Assembly: GCA_026929865.2 (NCBI GenBank)
Contig: CM049395.1
Coordinates: 33,521,501-33,585,500, forward strand
DNA length: 64,000 nt
Source: Hyperoplus lanceolatus
Taxonomy: Eukaryota; Chordata; Actinopteri; Uranoscopiformes; Ammodytidae
Reading direction: 5' to 3'
Shown here: in pieces, positions 27,277-45,704 of the stretch
How positions within the stretch are numbered: the stretch's first letter is position 1
Layout: each line of letters begins with the position of its first letter
Notes under the pieces: generated by a model
The model's database searches: none
Told to the model about the DNA's origin: nothing
What the model saw: only the letters and a program-made list of their open reading frames with translations
Made by a program: the position numbers and the translations under genes

Positions 27277-28479
27277 TTAGACTAAATCTCTGTGCAGTTA
27301 ATGGACTTTCCACATCCACAGCCAACACGTGGCCATGTTGTGTAAGGGGGCTTTAGAGCATGCTGGGAGTTGTATTGTTATTAACATGTATTTACAGCAT
27401 GTAAAAAGGTCCAAGTTACGATGGAAACCAGTTCCATCGATGATATGATTAAGATAAGGTTAAGATACATTGTACAATAATGAGTATAAGAATAAACATT
27501 GTATGGGATGCCTTATTTCACAAGGCTTTTAAGGCTAACAGGTGTTGCAGAACACTTGAACTGACAGTGTTGCCGCTCTGAGCTTGTTTGTTAACTTAAC
27601 TCCAGGTACGGATTGATGAACTCTGCATGTGGGAGTTTAATGGCACTGTAGTAAAGGGAGCTGTACTTAAGGTGGAATTTATTTTTGGTTTTAAAGTAAG
27701 ATTTGATGGACGGGGGCTGTGAACTGTATGTTCATAGTTTTTGATTGTTTATTTTTAAACAGTGATGAAACACATAATGACATATACATTTGTGATGGCA
27801 TTGCTTCTTTTTTGTATGTCACTTCAAGCGGTTTTAGTAATCATGTATTTACCTGTTTGGTCTTTAACACTTTCCTCAGCAGCAGTAGAAACAGATTTCA
27901 GTTAGTGTTGATACTTACATTTTTCCCTACAGTCTTTGTCAGGTAGTACATGGAACCCTTTCCTTCTTCACGGTACATCAATGGCATGTAGCTCTTAGCT
28001 GATGAACAAAATGGTAACAAGATGGATTTCCCCCGCATGTTGGCCTCACAGTGACCACTGCTAATGTGACTGAATAAGGAACTAGGAGTTAGAGGATGCT
28101 TCATCTGATTCCATAAGAAATGTGATGTTCCAATGGAGTAATTCCTTCCCAAAATGTCCTTCTTCCACATTCCACTCTACCACCTCTACAAAAGATGGAC
28201 CAAATGTCAGGTGTCTTGACTTGACTACCAGTGGTTCTCAATTGGGGGCATTTTTTCGCGCCCCCCCCTAAATTGAAATACTGTTGAGGACCTGCTAATA
28301 TTTCTTCATTTATCTGTACAAAAACACTGTATGAGTTATTGGCACGAGCATTCTGCATACAATCACCTTATTATCAAATTAGATGTTAGATTATAAAATT
28401 AGCTGAGATAACTTCTGCAGCTACTTAAAAAACAGGAGAGTACTAGCAAAGATACACGATGGTGATATAGAAACCTTTA

Positions 28480-30211
28480 ATAAAAAGAGAGACTGTTATC
28501 ACAGAAGTTTTAACTGCAGTATTGTATGTAAACATATAATATCAAAACAAATTACCCATATTTTTAATCTTTCGATCTCCTCTGCAATAGTTCCTAAAAT
28601 TTGGAAAAAAGCTCACGTAATTCCTTTACACAAAGGTGGTGACAAAAATAATCTTAATAACTACAGGCCAATTTCCAAACTCCCATGCCTCGCACAAATT
28701 CTAGAATCACTTATTAATAATCAGTTAAACACATTTCTAACTAGTGCTTCCATTTTGAGCCCATTCCAATCTGGTTTTAGGGCAGGTCACAGTACTGTCT
28801 CTGCTGTGATTTTGGTTGTAGACAACATTGTTACAGCATTAGACAAGAAAAAGCACTGTGCAGCCCTTTTTTGATCTTTCAAAGGCCTTTGACTGTTGAC
28901 CACCATTTGCTTTTACAGAGGCTGCATGACATTGGCTTTGATCATTCTACATGTAGCTGGTTTAGGGATTATCTCTCTGATAGACAGCAGTCAGTTAAAC
29001 TGGGAAGATACCAATCTGAGTGTTTAACTGTTACAAATGGTGTCCCACAGGGCTCAATTTTAGGTCCAGTTATTTTCACAATTTATATAAATAACATTGT
29101 TTCATCGCTAAAAAACTGTCACGCCCATCTATACGCTGACGACACAGTACTGTATTGCATTTCCGATTCGGTGCACCAATTTATTCAGAACCTACAAAGC
29201 TCTTTTAACACCCTGCAGGACTGTCTAGTGGACCTCAGGCTGGTTCTAAATACAGACAAAACCAAATATATGTGTTTCTCCAGAGCAATAACTACAACTT
29301 TTAATGATTTTAATATTTTTACAAAGAATGGATTTTTAATTGAAAGAGTCACAGAGTACAAATATCTCGGCATTGGTTAGATGATAAACTCACTTTTAAT
29401 TTTCATATAAAAAATCTTGTTTGTCGACTACGACAAAAAATTGGCTATTTTTATAGGAACAAATCCACCTTCCCTTTATTTAGTAGGAAAAGGATTATTG
29501 AGGCAGTTTTCATGTCTGTCCTTGATTACGGTGATGTGGTTTACCGGCATGCATGTCTTAAACTCCTGGACTCTGTTTTTCACTCTGCTTTAAGGTACAT
29601 CACAGGAGATGCTTATGACACACACCATTGTCTTTTATATGAAAAGGTTGGGTGGTCCTCCCTTAAAGAGAGACGTGACGCACATTGGCGCATTTTTATT
29701 TACAAAGCCTTGACCGGGAAGCTTCCTCGTTATTTAACAGAAATGCTGCAAATTTCAGATGGGCTTTATCAGACCCGCTCCACTGACATGCTTATGCTTT
29801 ATGGCCCACAAGCCCGGTCTGAGCTGGGAAAGACAGCTTTTAGCTTCAGTGCCCCCGACTCCTGGAACAACTTACAGCAACAAATTAAACTAAATACCTT
29901 CATATCCTTTAACCAATTTAAACAAACTATCTTAAATCTGCCAAACTCTACCTGTAACTGTTTTAAATAGGCTATATTGTACTTTCACCCATTTAATTTT
30001 AATTGCTGCCACTCTTCACCACTATGTAAATGTTTCAATTGTTTTTTTCTCTCTTCACCTGTTGTTGTGTATTTGATGTTTTTGCATTGAATATTGTTTA
30101 TGTATTGTTGTTTTTCCTTTGAATTTGTTTTGAACTCGACGTCATTGTAAATGAGGGTCACCCCCCAATTGGTGTCTCGAGGATAAATAAAAGTTATATG
30201 AAAAAAAAAAA
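28480..30211 (+). mobile_element. 5'-truncated LINE with broken reverse transcriptase
   Basis: Reverse-transcriptase motifs appear in order: IPLHKGGDKNNLNNYRPIS, FQSGFRAGHSTVSAV, DLSKAFDTVDHHLL (in pieces), NGVPQGSILGPVIFTIYINN and AHLYADDTVLY (the YADD catalytic core). They are followed by a thumb region and a C-terminal DSWNNLQQQIKLNTF. The reading frame shifts near 28866 and stops near 29380, resuming at about 29512-29970, so it is dead. The 3' end is AATAAAAG plus an A-run at 30201-30211. It belongs to the non-LTR group (Rex1/CR1/L2-like by wording). The exact clade is not assigned. Confidence 0.88.
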
Positions 30212-33000
30212 TGAAAGGTTATTTTCTGTTTTCTGATTGAAGGGTTTTCATATGCCTTATTATTCATTAGAGTAATTGTGTACTGGCTGATCTCTAAGAT
30301 GCCTGTTTGCCAGAAATTCAATTCAGTGGAATAAAAAGGTCAATTCATTGACCATGACGACCACAGCTGATGCTGTTGTTACAATTTTAGATTTCCTTGT
30401 TGTTGCATGTCCTGTGCTTATGTAGGACACAAAACACATAACAACATTCAAACAGGACGAATGAGGCCTATTTCACAAACCCAGTCAGACATGCGTCCAA
30501 ATCATTAAAAAACAAATTCTCCTCCAATCGGTCTTCTTGATTGTTAGTGTACTGAGCCCCAGAACTTACAAAAATGAAGTAGCCTATAAGGTTATCAGAT
30601 ACACATTGAATACATCAGAATAATGTTACCTTTAATATTTGCTTTTTATTTTATTTTGAACTTTCTGCTTTTTTTTAACCAACTGATTTGGGGGTTAAAG
30701 GAAACATACAATGCTTCATACATCTTTGTACACTCCTTTTTATTGATCTAATCAACAATATTATTAATTTATGTATTATGTTTTGACTTATCTCTTGACC
30801 TTTTAGCACATTTAGTCATTGTAAGGGCTCCATTATGTGCCGTTTTTGTAGTGCAGAAAGTTGAGCCACCATCCTGCATGAGGGAAAGATTCACACAGAC
30901 AATCTCACCCTGTGTGGTACAGATACACATTTTGTATCTGTTTTTCTACGTAATTGACGATATCAGTCGATTGCTACAAAGTGACCCACTAGCAGGCTCC
31001 TCCTTGGTTTTATGTTCCCCTGGAAATATATCAACAATAGATATCACAGCTGTAGACCTCCTCTCTGGGTATGTCTGATCCATCTCGGTGTGTATATATG
31101 TATGTGTGCGGGATTAGGATGGCTCAGAACAGATTAGTTAATTATAGACACCTGCTGTCTAAGCGTGGTATGTGTTCTCAGGTGTTGCAGCATGAGGTCG
31201 GCTTGGTGCTGAGGAGGGGATGGGCGGAGCGTGGTGTGTAATTGCATGGACAAATGCTTTGCCATGTGCCATTAGATTGGCTCTCGGTACAGCAGCTCAG
31301 TACATCGGGAATCTTCACACACACGCTTCAGATATATAAACTCTCACCCACTCAACACACTTGCAAGCAGTAACTATGCAAAGTGCAGGGATAATAGCCA
31401 GTTTCCTATAGCGGCAATGGGGTCTTAATATTTGATCAAACTGCAATCAGACAGCTGTCATACAACTCTCCTGTGAATTTGACCAAGCAATTATTTGACT
31501 GTAACATTAAGGGATAACATCATGTCACGGTCAAGCTGCCATAGCCCCACTTTTATGTACCGTGAATACTGTGAATAGGAATGAAGCGTAAATCTATCAT
31601 AAGAGATTGCACATCAGAATGACTGATCTACAATGAGAGACCAAATAGGAGCATGAAAACTGACAGAGACATCTCACACACATTGGAAATCATTTTGTCC
31701 ACATTAATTATGGGTCTGCCGAAAGTTTCATTAAAGAATAAACGGTACCATGGCAACACCATCACAAGAATTGCCAACATGATGGCCGTGTCACAGAACA
31801 ACTAAAAGAAGCCATGGTCAGTATGTTCCATGGGATAGTATACACAAGGCCACTCCATGACTAAGCAGCATTGTGTTTCTACAACTACCTCAAATAAAAA
31901 GGCCTGGCTCTCTGCTGTTGTAGCTATGCCAAGTATTCGCGGAGTGATCTGGAACCAGGGTCATATTATTCAAATACAACACACATCTGGTGTATAAAAT
32001 CATGAAAAGGTCAGATTTGCCCTGATTTGCTATTCATTTGCATTTGTTGTATTCATCTCCAGCAATCCCATGTTGGTTTAAACTGTGGAACAGAATTGAC
32101 CGAAGTTACCTGCTTGCCAAAACCTACATTTAAATCAGTAAGAAATAAGAGGTCTGTCCCAAATATAAACCAGAACTGATGTCTGATTTTATATTATTTA
32201 TATCAACTTGTATCATGCTAAAAGAGTTGTGAACTCCATCCCTAAGATTAATTGAGAACCTGACATTATAGCTTAAATTCATGCCTTCATCTTAATTTTA
32301 ACCAAAGTGCAAACCATTTCACATTACGAAAAAACATGGATTTGTTTGCAAGAAGCCCATATTTCAAGACCTGTTTTTTGGATTGCTCAGGAGTAGTATC
32401 AAGAAATGTTTCATTATCTGCATGGCGGCATAGTTGCGAAGTTTACATTTGATCAGCCATTATAAACAGGGTTACCTGATACAGATTCACAAAACAGCAA
32501 CACTTTATGAATGTCCCATTTGTCTCCCCCTAAATGTTATTAGCTGAGAATGTGTCATGGCAGCCCTCTGTGTTAGGTACTGGAAACATCTTAAGGGATT
32601 GTGTTCTTAGCGAAAGCCAGTGTTTTAAAAACCCTTGGCAATTAATTTGTAAGGACTGTACACAACAAAGTTCTGCAGACTGTGCACTTCACAACTTATA
32701 ATTAAATGATGCACTAAAGGCTGTAAATGTGGCAAATGGATGCTTAAAAAACTGTCCATACACATTGTTTTGATTTGTTCTTTTTTTGTAATTCATAAAA
32801 TCGAATAAGCTTTCTGAAACAGCCCAACACGAGTTGTGTTTCCGGGTCGAGTTGAAACCCGTCATATACCTTTTGATAGTAAAGGCAATGGATAGTATTC
32901 TCTCTGGAAGCAGAAGTAACCAAATAACACCAGGTTAAGAAGAAGAAAAAAAAGAGAAAAGACACCAACAAGGATTTTCACTCTCTTGCTAATCTTGGCC
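30212..33000. other. Upstream of slc1a2; TATA-like site near 31332
   Basis: No coding exon is found. A GC-box-like gggcggagc at about 31223 and gatatataaactc at about 31330 could form a promoter for slc1a2, but no matching first exon with a donor was found close by. Confidence 0.25.
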
Positions 33001-33312
33001 GTTTGACTCCACCCTTCCTGTCTGGGAGAATCCTGTCATCCCTCCAGGTTAGTCAGTTTACCTTCATGCACCTCCCTGCAGCTCAACGAGGACGTGTCTG
33101 TGATTGTGTTTATACATCCAATGTTGAGGGCGAAGCCATCTCTTGATTTTTAAGTACTGAACAGTCCTTTCAGAAGGGATAACGTACTTTTTTTCTGGGA
33201 GATACTGACTGGATTTAGCCATGAATTTGTTATCTTTGTCACTGACGCCGATGACCGTGTAGTAGATCTACTTGACGACAATTTCAATCTAAAGCAATTT
33301 ACAAATCAACTG
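33000..33312 (+). promoter_or_regulatory. slc1a2: Possible slc1a2 leader exon with GTAAGC donor
   Basis: A segment ending in atcaactg is followed by GTAAGC at 33313. It contains short upstream open frames and no long one. It is the best donor-like site I see within 2 kb of the first clear slc1a2 exon, but it has no sequence hallmark. Confidence 0.2.
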
Positions 33313-35050
33313 GTAAGCATTATTAGTAGCAGATAATGATGTGGTAGTAGTTTATGTGGTGAGTCATCAAAACACTGTCATTGAAGAGTTGACATTAAGA
33401 TAATGTTCGGCAGCTCCTGTGTAGATGAAAAGCTTAATGATTAATCTACAATACAATAATAACTGTGGTCTACTGCATGTTAATAGATATGTATTAATCT
33501 TGTTGGTGATGCATTGATAAAGATGTTATGATGCTTTTTCTTTAGATTTTACCATAATCAGCCTTCATTGAGAAACATATATTTCACCTTTGCAGGCATA
33601 GACATTGTTGGTGGCAAACTGCCTACATTTGTTAACTCATGCAAAGTGTTTGGTCTTAAACAATTTGTTCATTGAGTTTCTAGCTAATCTGTGGTACATA
33701 AACAAAGCCAAATTCAAATTCCTAATCTCCTGCATAACAGTGGTCAGGCAGGTGTTGGTGACACCTTGACTTTTCCTGGGAAGCCCCTTTTCTGTTACAT
33801 AACACAATCAGCTGTGTGCTGCAGGTGCTAATTATATCCTCTTTAAAAAGGCTTAAGCCTTGTTAATGTTAGAGAGGACAGCGTATCAGACGCCCTCGAT
33901 TGACTTGGCAGTTGCTCTGTCCTCACCTCATATGTTCCTTGTTTGTTTACTGCACAGAAAGTCATTTAAATATTGAATTACCAAGCATGTTATTGAATGG
34001 GGGAATATCAGTACAATATGTTTCTTTACCATCTATAGTTTATGCTTCATCTCCCCAATATGCTGTGAAATATCCTGAAAGGAAGTTATTTTTGTTATAG
34101 AAACTCTTAATCCACAAACTGCTGAGTTGAAACTGTAGTATTCTTTCTGATTTGTTCGCTTGCCAGCATTGATATTCCAGGTGTTCAAATCATCAAGGTC
34201 AAGTGTCCACAGGACAAGGGCTGTTGCGTAACTGTGCACCTCTGTGTTCTGCAGAGGATTACAAGGCTCCACGGGGGAGAGCTGATCTTTAAGTCAAAGA
34301 GGCTTTACGCCAGACCACAACAAACCTGAGATACTTTGTTTCTTCACTGACATGATGAAGCACTAAGTGGAAGGGACACATTGAAATTACCTGTAAAATC
34401 CTATAAAGGGACAGAGCACTAAACATACACAACTGTATGTATAAAGTAGTTGCTTGTGAAAAACAAAATCACCACTATATAGCACATGCCCTTATACAAC
34501 TTCAGATGCAAGTTTAAATGCTCCTTTTTTCAATAAACAAAGAAACAGAATATCTCAAATGTTCTTGAATTACTTTGAATAAACATCCAACAGAAGCAGC
34601 AGCAGCAACAGTGGTAGTGGTGGGGGGGGGGGGGGGGGTATGAGTAACAGCTGGTGTTGTGTTTATTCATATTTATAGAGCATAACTGGAATAATTTGTT
34701 TAAAATGCAGATCGTAAACAGACTCTTTATTAATTATGTGATAGTTGTTTGGTAATGTCAGTTGCTAATTATGAAAGGCCATCTGGAAACTTTTTTTTTA
34801 TTTTTTTTAACAAATTTGCATGCGTTCAGAATTCATATTATGCAGAATTAATTGAATCTAATCATGTGTGAATGTGCCCCCATTAATTACCTAATGATAA
34901 TACTCAGTAACAATGGAATACTCTCATTCGAAGGTAGAACTCCAACAAGACTCTTAACTGCGGTGTTCCCCAAGTAGTTGAGCCATTGAGTATGTTGCAA
35001 CCTAAAACTCTCCTAATAATTAATATCAGCTTTTCTTCTTCTCATTCTTT
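33313..35050. other. slc1a2 5' intron or flank
   Basis: No gene is recognised. It contains the G-run listed separately. Confidence 0.35.
34622..34638 (+). repeat. 17-base G homopolymer
   Basis: An uninterrupted G17 follows a CAG/GTG-rich stretch. It could form a G-quadruplex. It is also a typical sequencing error site, so the exact length is unreliable. Confidence 0.9.
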
Positions 35051-35071
35051 AGTTATTTCAGTGCCAACAAA

Positions 35072-42630
<7,559 letters not shown>

Positions 42631-43832
42631 GCAGATCCAGAAGCTGCTTCGCCTTACCCTGAGTCCAACAGCTTTTACTATGTGAGGACACAACTTTAAA
42701 TATATATATATATATATCATATACAAAATTAAGAAAATAAAAAAGTGAGAGATTGCAGAGTCTCAAGTACTGTAAGAACAAACAGTCCCTTTCTTTCAGT
42801 TAACCCGCTGAGTAGACACTGGAGCAAATTACAGATGATTCACCAACTTGTACTAAGTTGTGCATTTGCGCTAACTAGACACAAACACTGTAATGCACTG
42901 GTGCATCTCATGCACTTTGTTTAGATGAATAAATCATTGGTTTGACAACACTCAGGGCCTTACTTGGTGCTGCTGCAAGCTTCCATTTCTCTCAACAAAC
43001 AATAATTACTCTACCTTGTCCAACATCTCCTTTTTTATCAAGGAATTTGCTTAATAGCTTAAAGGGTGAGGATGATGGCCTTGTCAGGTAAATGTTAGGC
43101 AAGGACAAAGTGAGAGATAGTGTACAAGTTGGATCATCAGTATAAGACAGACTTGTCACTTTCATTGGTTTTGTGTGTTTTTGATTTCAGACACGTTCTG
43201 TCTTCTAATAAAATGTCTGTAAAAATTTTTAATTTTTTTTAAACCTGCAAACTGGATTTACCTGAACAGACCGTGGACTGAATGAAACTTTGTGTGGCAT
43301 CCTGATGCGAGTGCGGGACAGCTAAACACTGCATTAACTTTGACTCTTCCACTTATGGGATTAACTCCTTGACGTCGAACACATCGTCACGCTTAAGAAG
43401 CAAAGCTTAGGACTTAGGCCATCAGTCAGGAGAACGTGTGACCTCTAAATCTGGCAACAAACAGTACAGGATGTGCTGTTGTGAAGGGGGCCCTCCCAGT
43501 TCTTTATTTACCTTTTTTTTGTGTATATATGTATATAAATATATATACATGTTCTTCCTGAGCAAAGCACTGAGTTTATGTTTGTAGTCAAAATGTATGC
43601 TTGTGTTCTGGAATGTATTTGTGTTCATATGTGTTCCTGAGAGAAAGATTAACGAAGAAAGAGAGTTGGAGGTTCAATGAGAGAAGGGGGATGTCTCCCG
43701 GACTCAGTGGGCCATTGCATTGCTCTGTGTTTTATTTCAAACTGTTTATTTCTTTGCTATATGACAACCTTGCCTTGACAACGTCAACTGCAAAGTGCAG
43801 TCAGTGTGATGACTAACACATTTCTCAATAAA
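42631..43832 (+). other. slc1a2: slc1a2 3' UTR (proximal)
   Basis: Non-coding sequence after the TAA, with a TA microsatellite at 42700-42718. It ends at a poly(A) signal, AATAAA, at 43827-43832. Mammalian slc1a2 is known for a very long 3' UTR. Confidence 0.6.
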
Positions 43833-45070
43833 AGTTACCATTATTCATTTCAATGGAATATTGGGACTCCCATTTTAGTCGATGAAGTCCAGTTTCTGTA
43901 CCTTCCAGCTTTACTACACTGAGGATGGCTGGGCCTTCCTCACTCTGGGTGAAGGAAAGCAGGGTTTAGTTTTTACACAGCAGATAATCCAACATATAAT
44001 AATAAGAATAATAAATACATACATTTAGCTATGGTCACGCCTGTTTAGCACGTGCACACAAATTCTGTCCCCAGCACTCATTAATTTAAATTTAGACATA
44101 ACCACAAGGTCATTGGATGATGACTGAATATGTACATGTTTTTGAGTGTAACTCTGGTTAAACCTAGGTGAGAACAGGATTACTCATTCATTCATGTTTA
44201 AAGTGCCTCCTTGCACTTTGTGTATATACCCTCTTTAGATAAAGTGTATACATGTATAGAATTTGACCTTCTATGTCATCCTAAGAATTGTTTTTGCTAT
44301 GCTAAAGGTTTCTATAAAGACTTATATATGTTCATAACAATGTTAGTATAATGTTGACGGCCATTAGTTTTCTCACTAGGTTGTGATAGAGCAATAGGGT
44401 TATTTATTTATTGACACAAAATGCATTACATTGATCAGTTTTGAGGGAAAAATTTGAGCTGAAAATACTGAAAAAAAATCCCAATACTTATCACTTGTTT
44501 AATGAGTGAATATTGTTATTGCCTCATTGCAGATTTGGTCATCTGCATGTTTATGAGCACATTATTAGGCATTATTTTTGGGAACATTGGTGCTGGCAGC
44601 TACATAATGTCTACATGTTGTGAGACCTCAGGCAGCCTCCCAGTGTTAGGCTCAAGCAAATCCTTCCTTCAAAATGGAAGAGAGTGATTACGCCCTGATG
44701 TATCTCAAAAAGCCACCTATTAAGTGATTGCAACTCTTCGTCCTATTTTATTTGAAATTGGGCCTTGATCTAAAAGAGAATATGTTCTTAGTCAACTGGT
44801 CTAATGTAGCAAGTGTTTTTCTATGAACATGTGGAATTTAGGTTATCATACTTAACATTTTCTATCTTTCATTTTTGTTCTATGCACATATTGCTCTCAT
44901 GTCTGACATTCATTGTAATGTACAATTTATTTTAACTTTGACTGAATTCAAGCAGGATTGAAGGCACTTCTACTAAATACACTTTGGCAGTGCGCACAAA
45001 TATTTGTCAGGCGAATGGACTGAACGTGTGCAAATGTTTTACTACTTGTGTGTAAATATGAATGGAAACA
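43833..45070 (+). other. slc1a2: Possible distal slc1a2 3' UTR
   Basis: AT-rich, no gene. It ends at a second plus-strand AATAAA at 45071-45076. It could be an extended slc1a2 3' UTR or intergenic DNA. Confidence 0.35.
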
Positions 45071-45076
45071 AATAAA
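45071..45076 (+). terminator. slc1a2: Distal plus-strand poly(A) signal
   Basis: AATAAA, followed by T/G-rich sequence. It faces minus-strand signals at 45079-45084 and 45102-45107. Confidence 0.4.
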
Positions 45077-45078
45077 TG

Positions 45079-45084
45079 TTTATT
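45079..45084 (-). terminator. Poly(A) signal of the CD44-like gene
   Basis: TTTATT on the plus strand is AATAAA on the minus strand. A second copy is at 45102-45107. Either would give about 600 bases of 3' UTR. Confidence 0.45.
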
Positions 45085-45704
45085 GATGAGCTGCCGCTGT
45101 GTTTATTTCTCATATGAGGGAGGATGCGATATATACAGCATTATAAACATTCACCCAGTGTCTCTTGCAGCAGCTGGAGTGCTGTGTAGGCTGTGAAGGG
45201 GGAAGCTGGTGGGCTGAGCACTGTCCAGCTTCCACATTGAATGCGGGGGAAAAAACAGATCAGCTTTATATATATTACAATCCACAACACAGTTTTCAAT
45301 ATAAAAAACAAACAACATATTAATTATTTACAGGAAATTAAACTTTTCAGCTGTGTTTGAAATAAACGGAATTTGTGCATACGACCCGACCAGTTTTGTA
45401 TTTGTAATAGATAATAAAGTGTAGACATGGCAATAAATACAGTATATCAACCAAAGTGTTGCTGTAGTTCCAAAGTAAATATATACCAAACAAACTTTTT
45501 CGAAGTCAGCAAGAACCAAAAAAAAAAAGAAAAAAAACACACCATGGTTCTTCTCATTCAGACTGGTCTCGGAGCATTTGAAAGTTGACAGGAATCTTTT
45601 GCTTGGCAGCAGGCCCTCTATAGTCAGTTTTTGTTCCTCATCTGCTTCAAACACAGTCTTTGGTTTTCTTGGTGTCTGTGATGAATCTCTCGTCTCTGAA
45701 CCCC

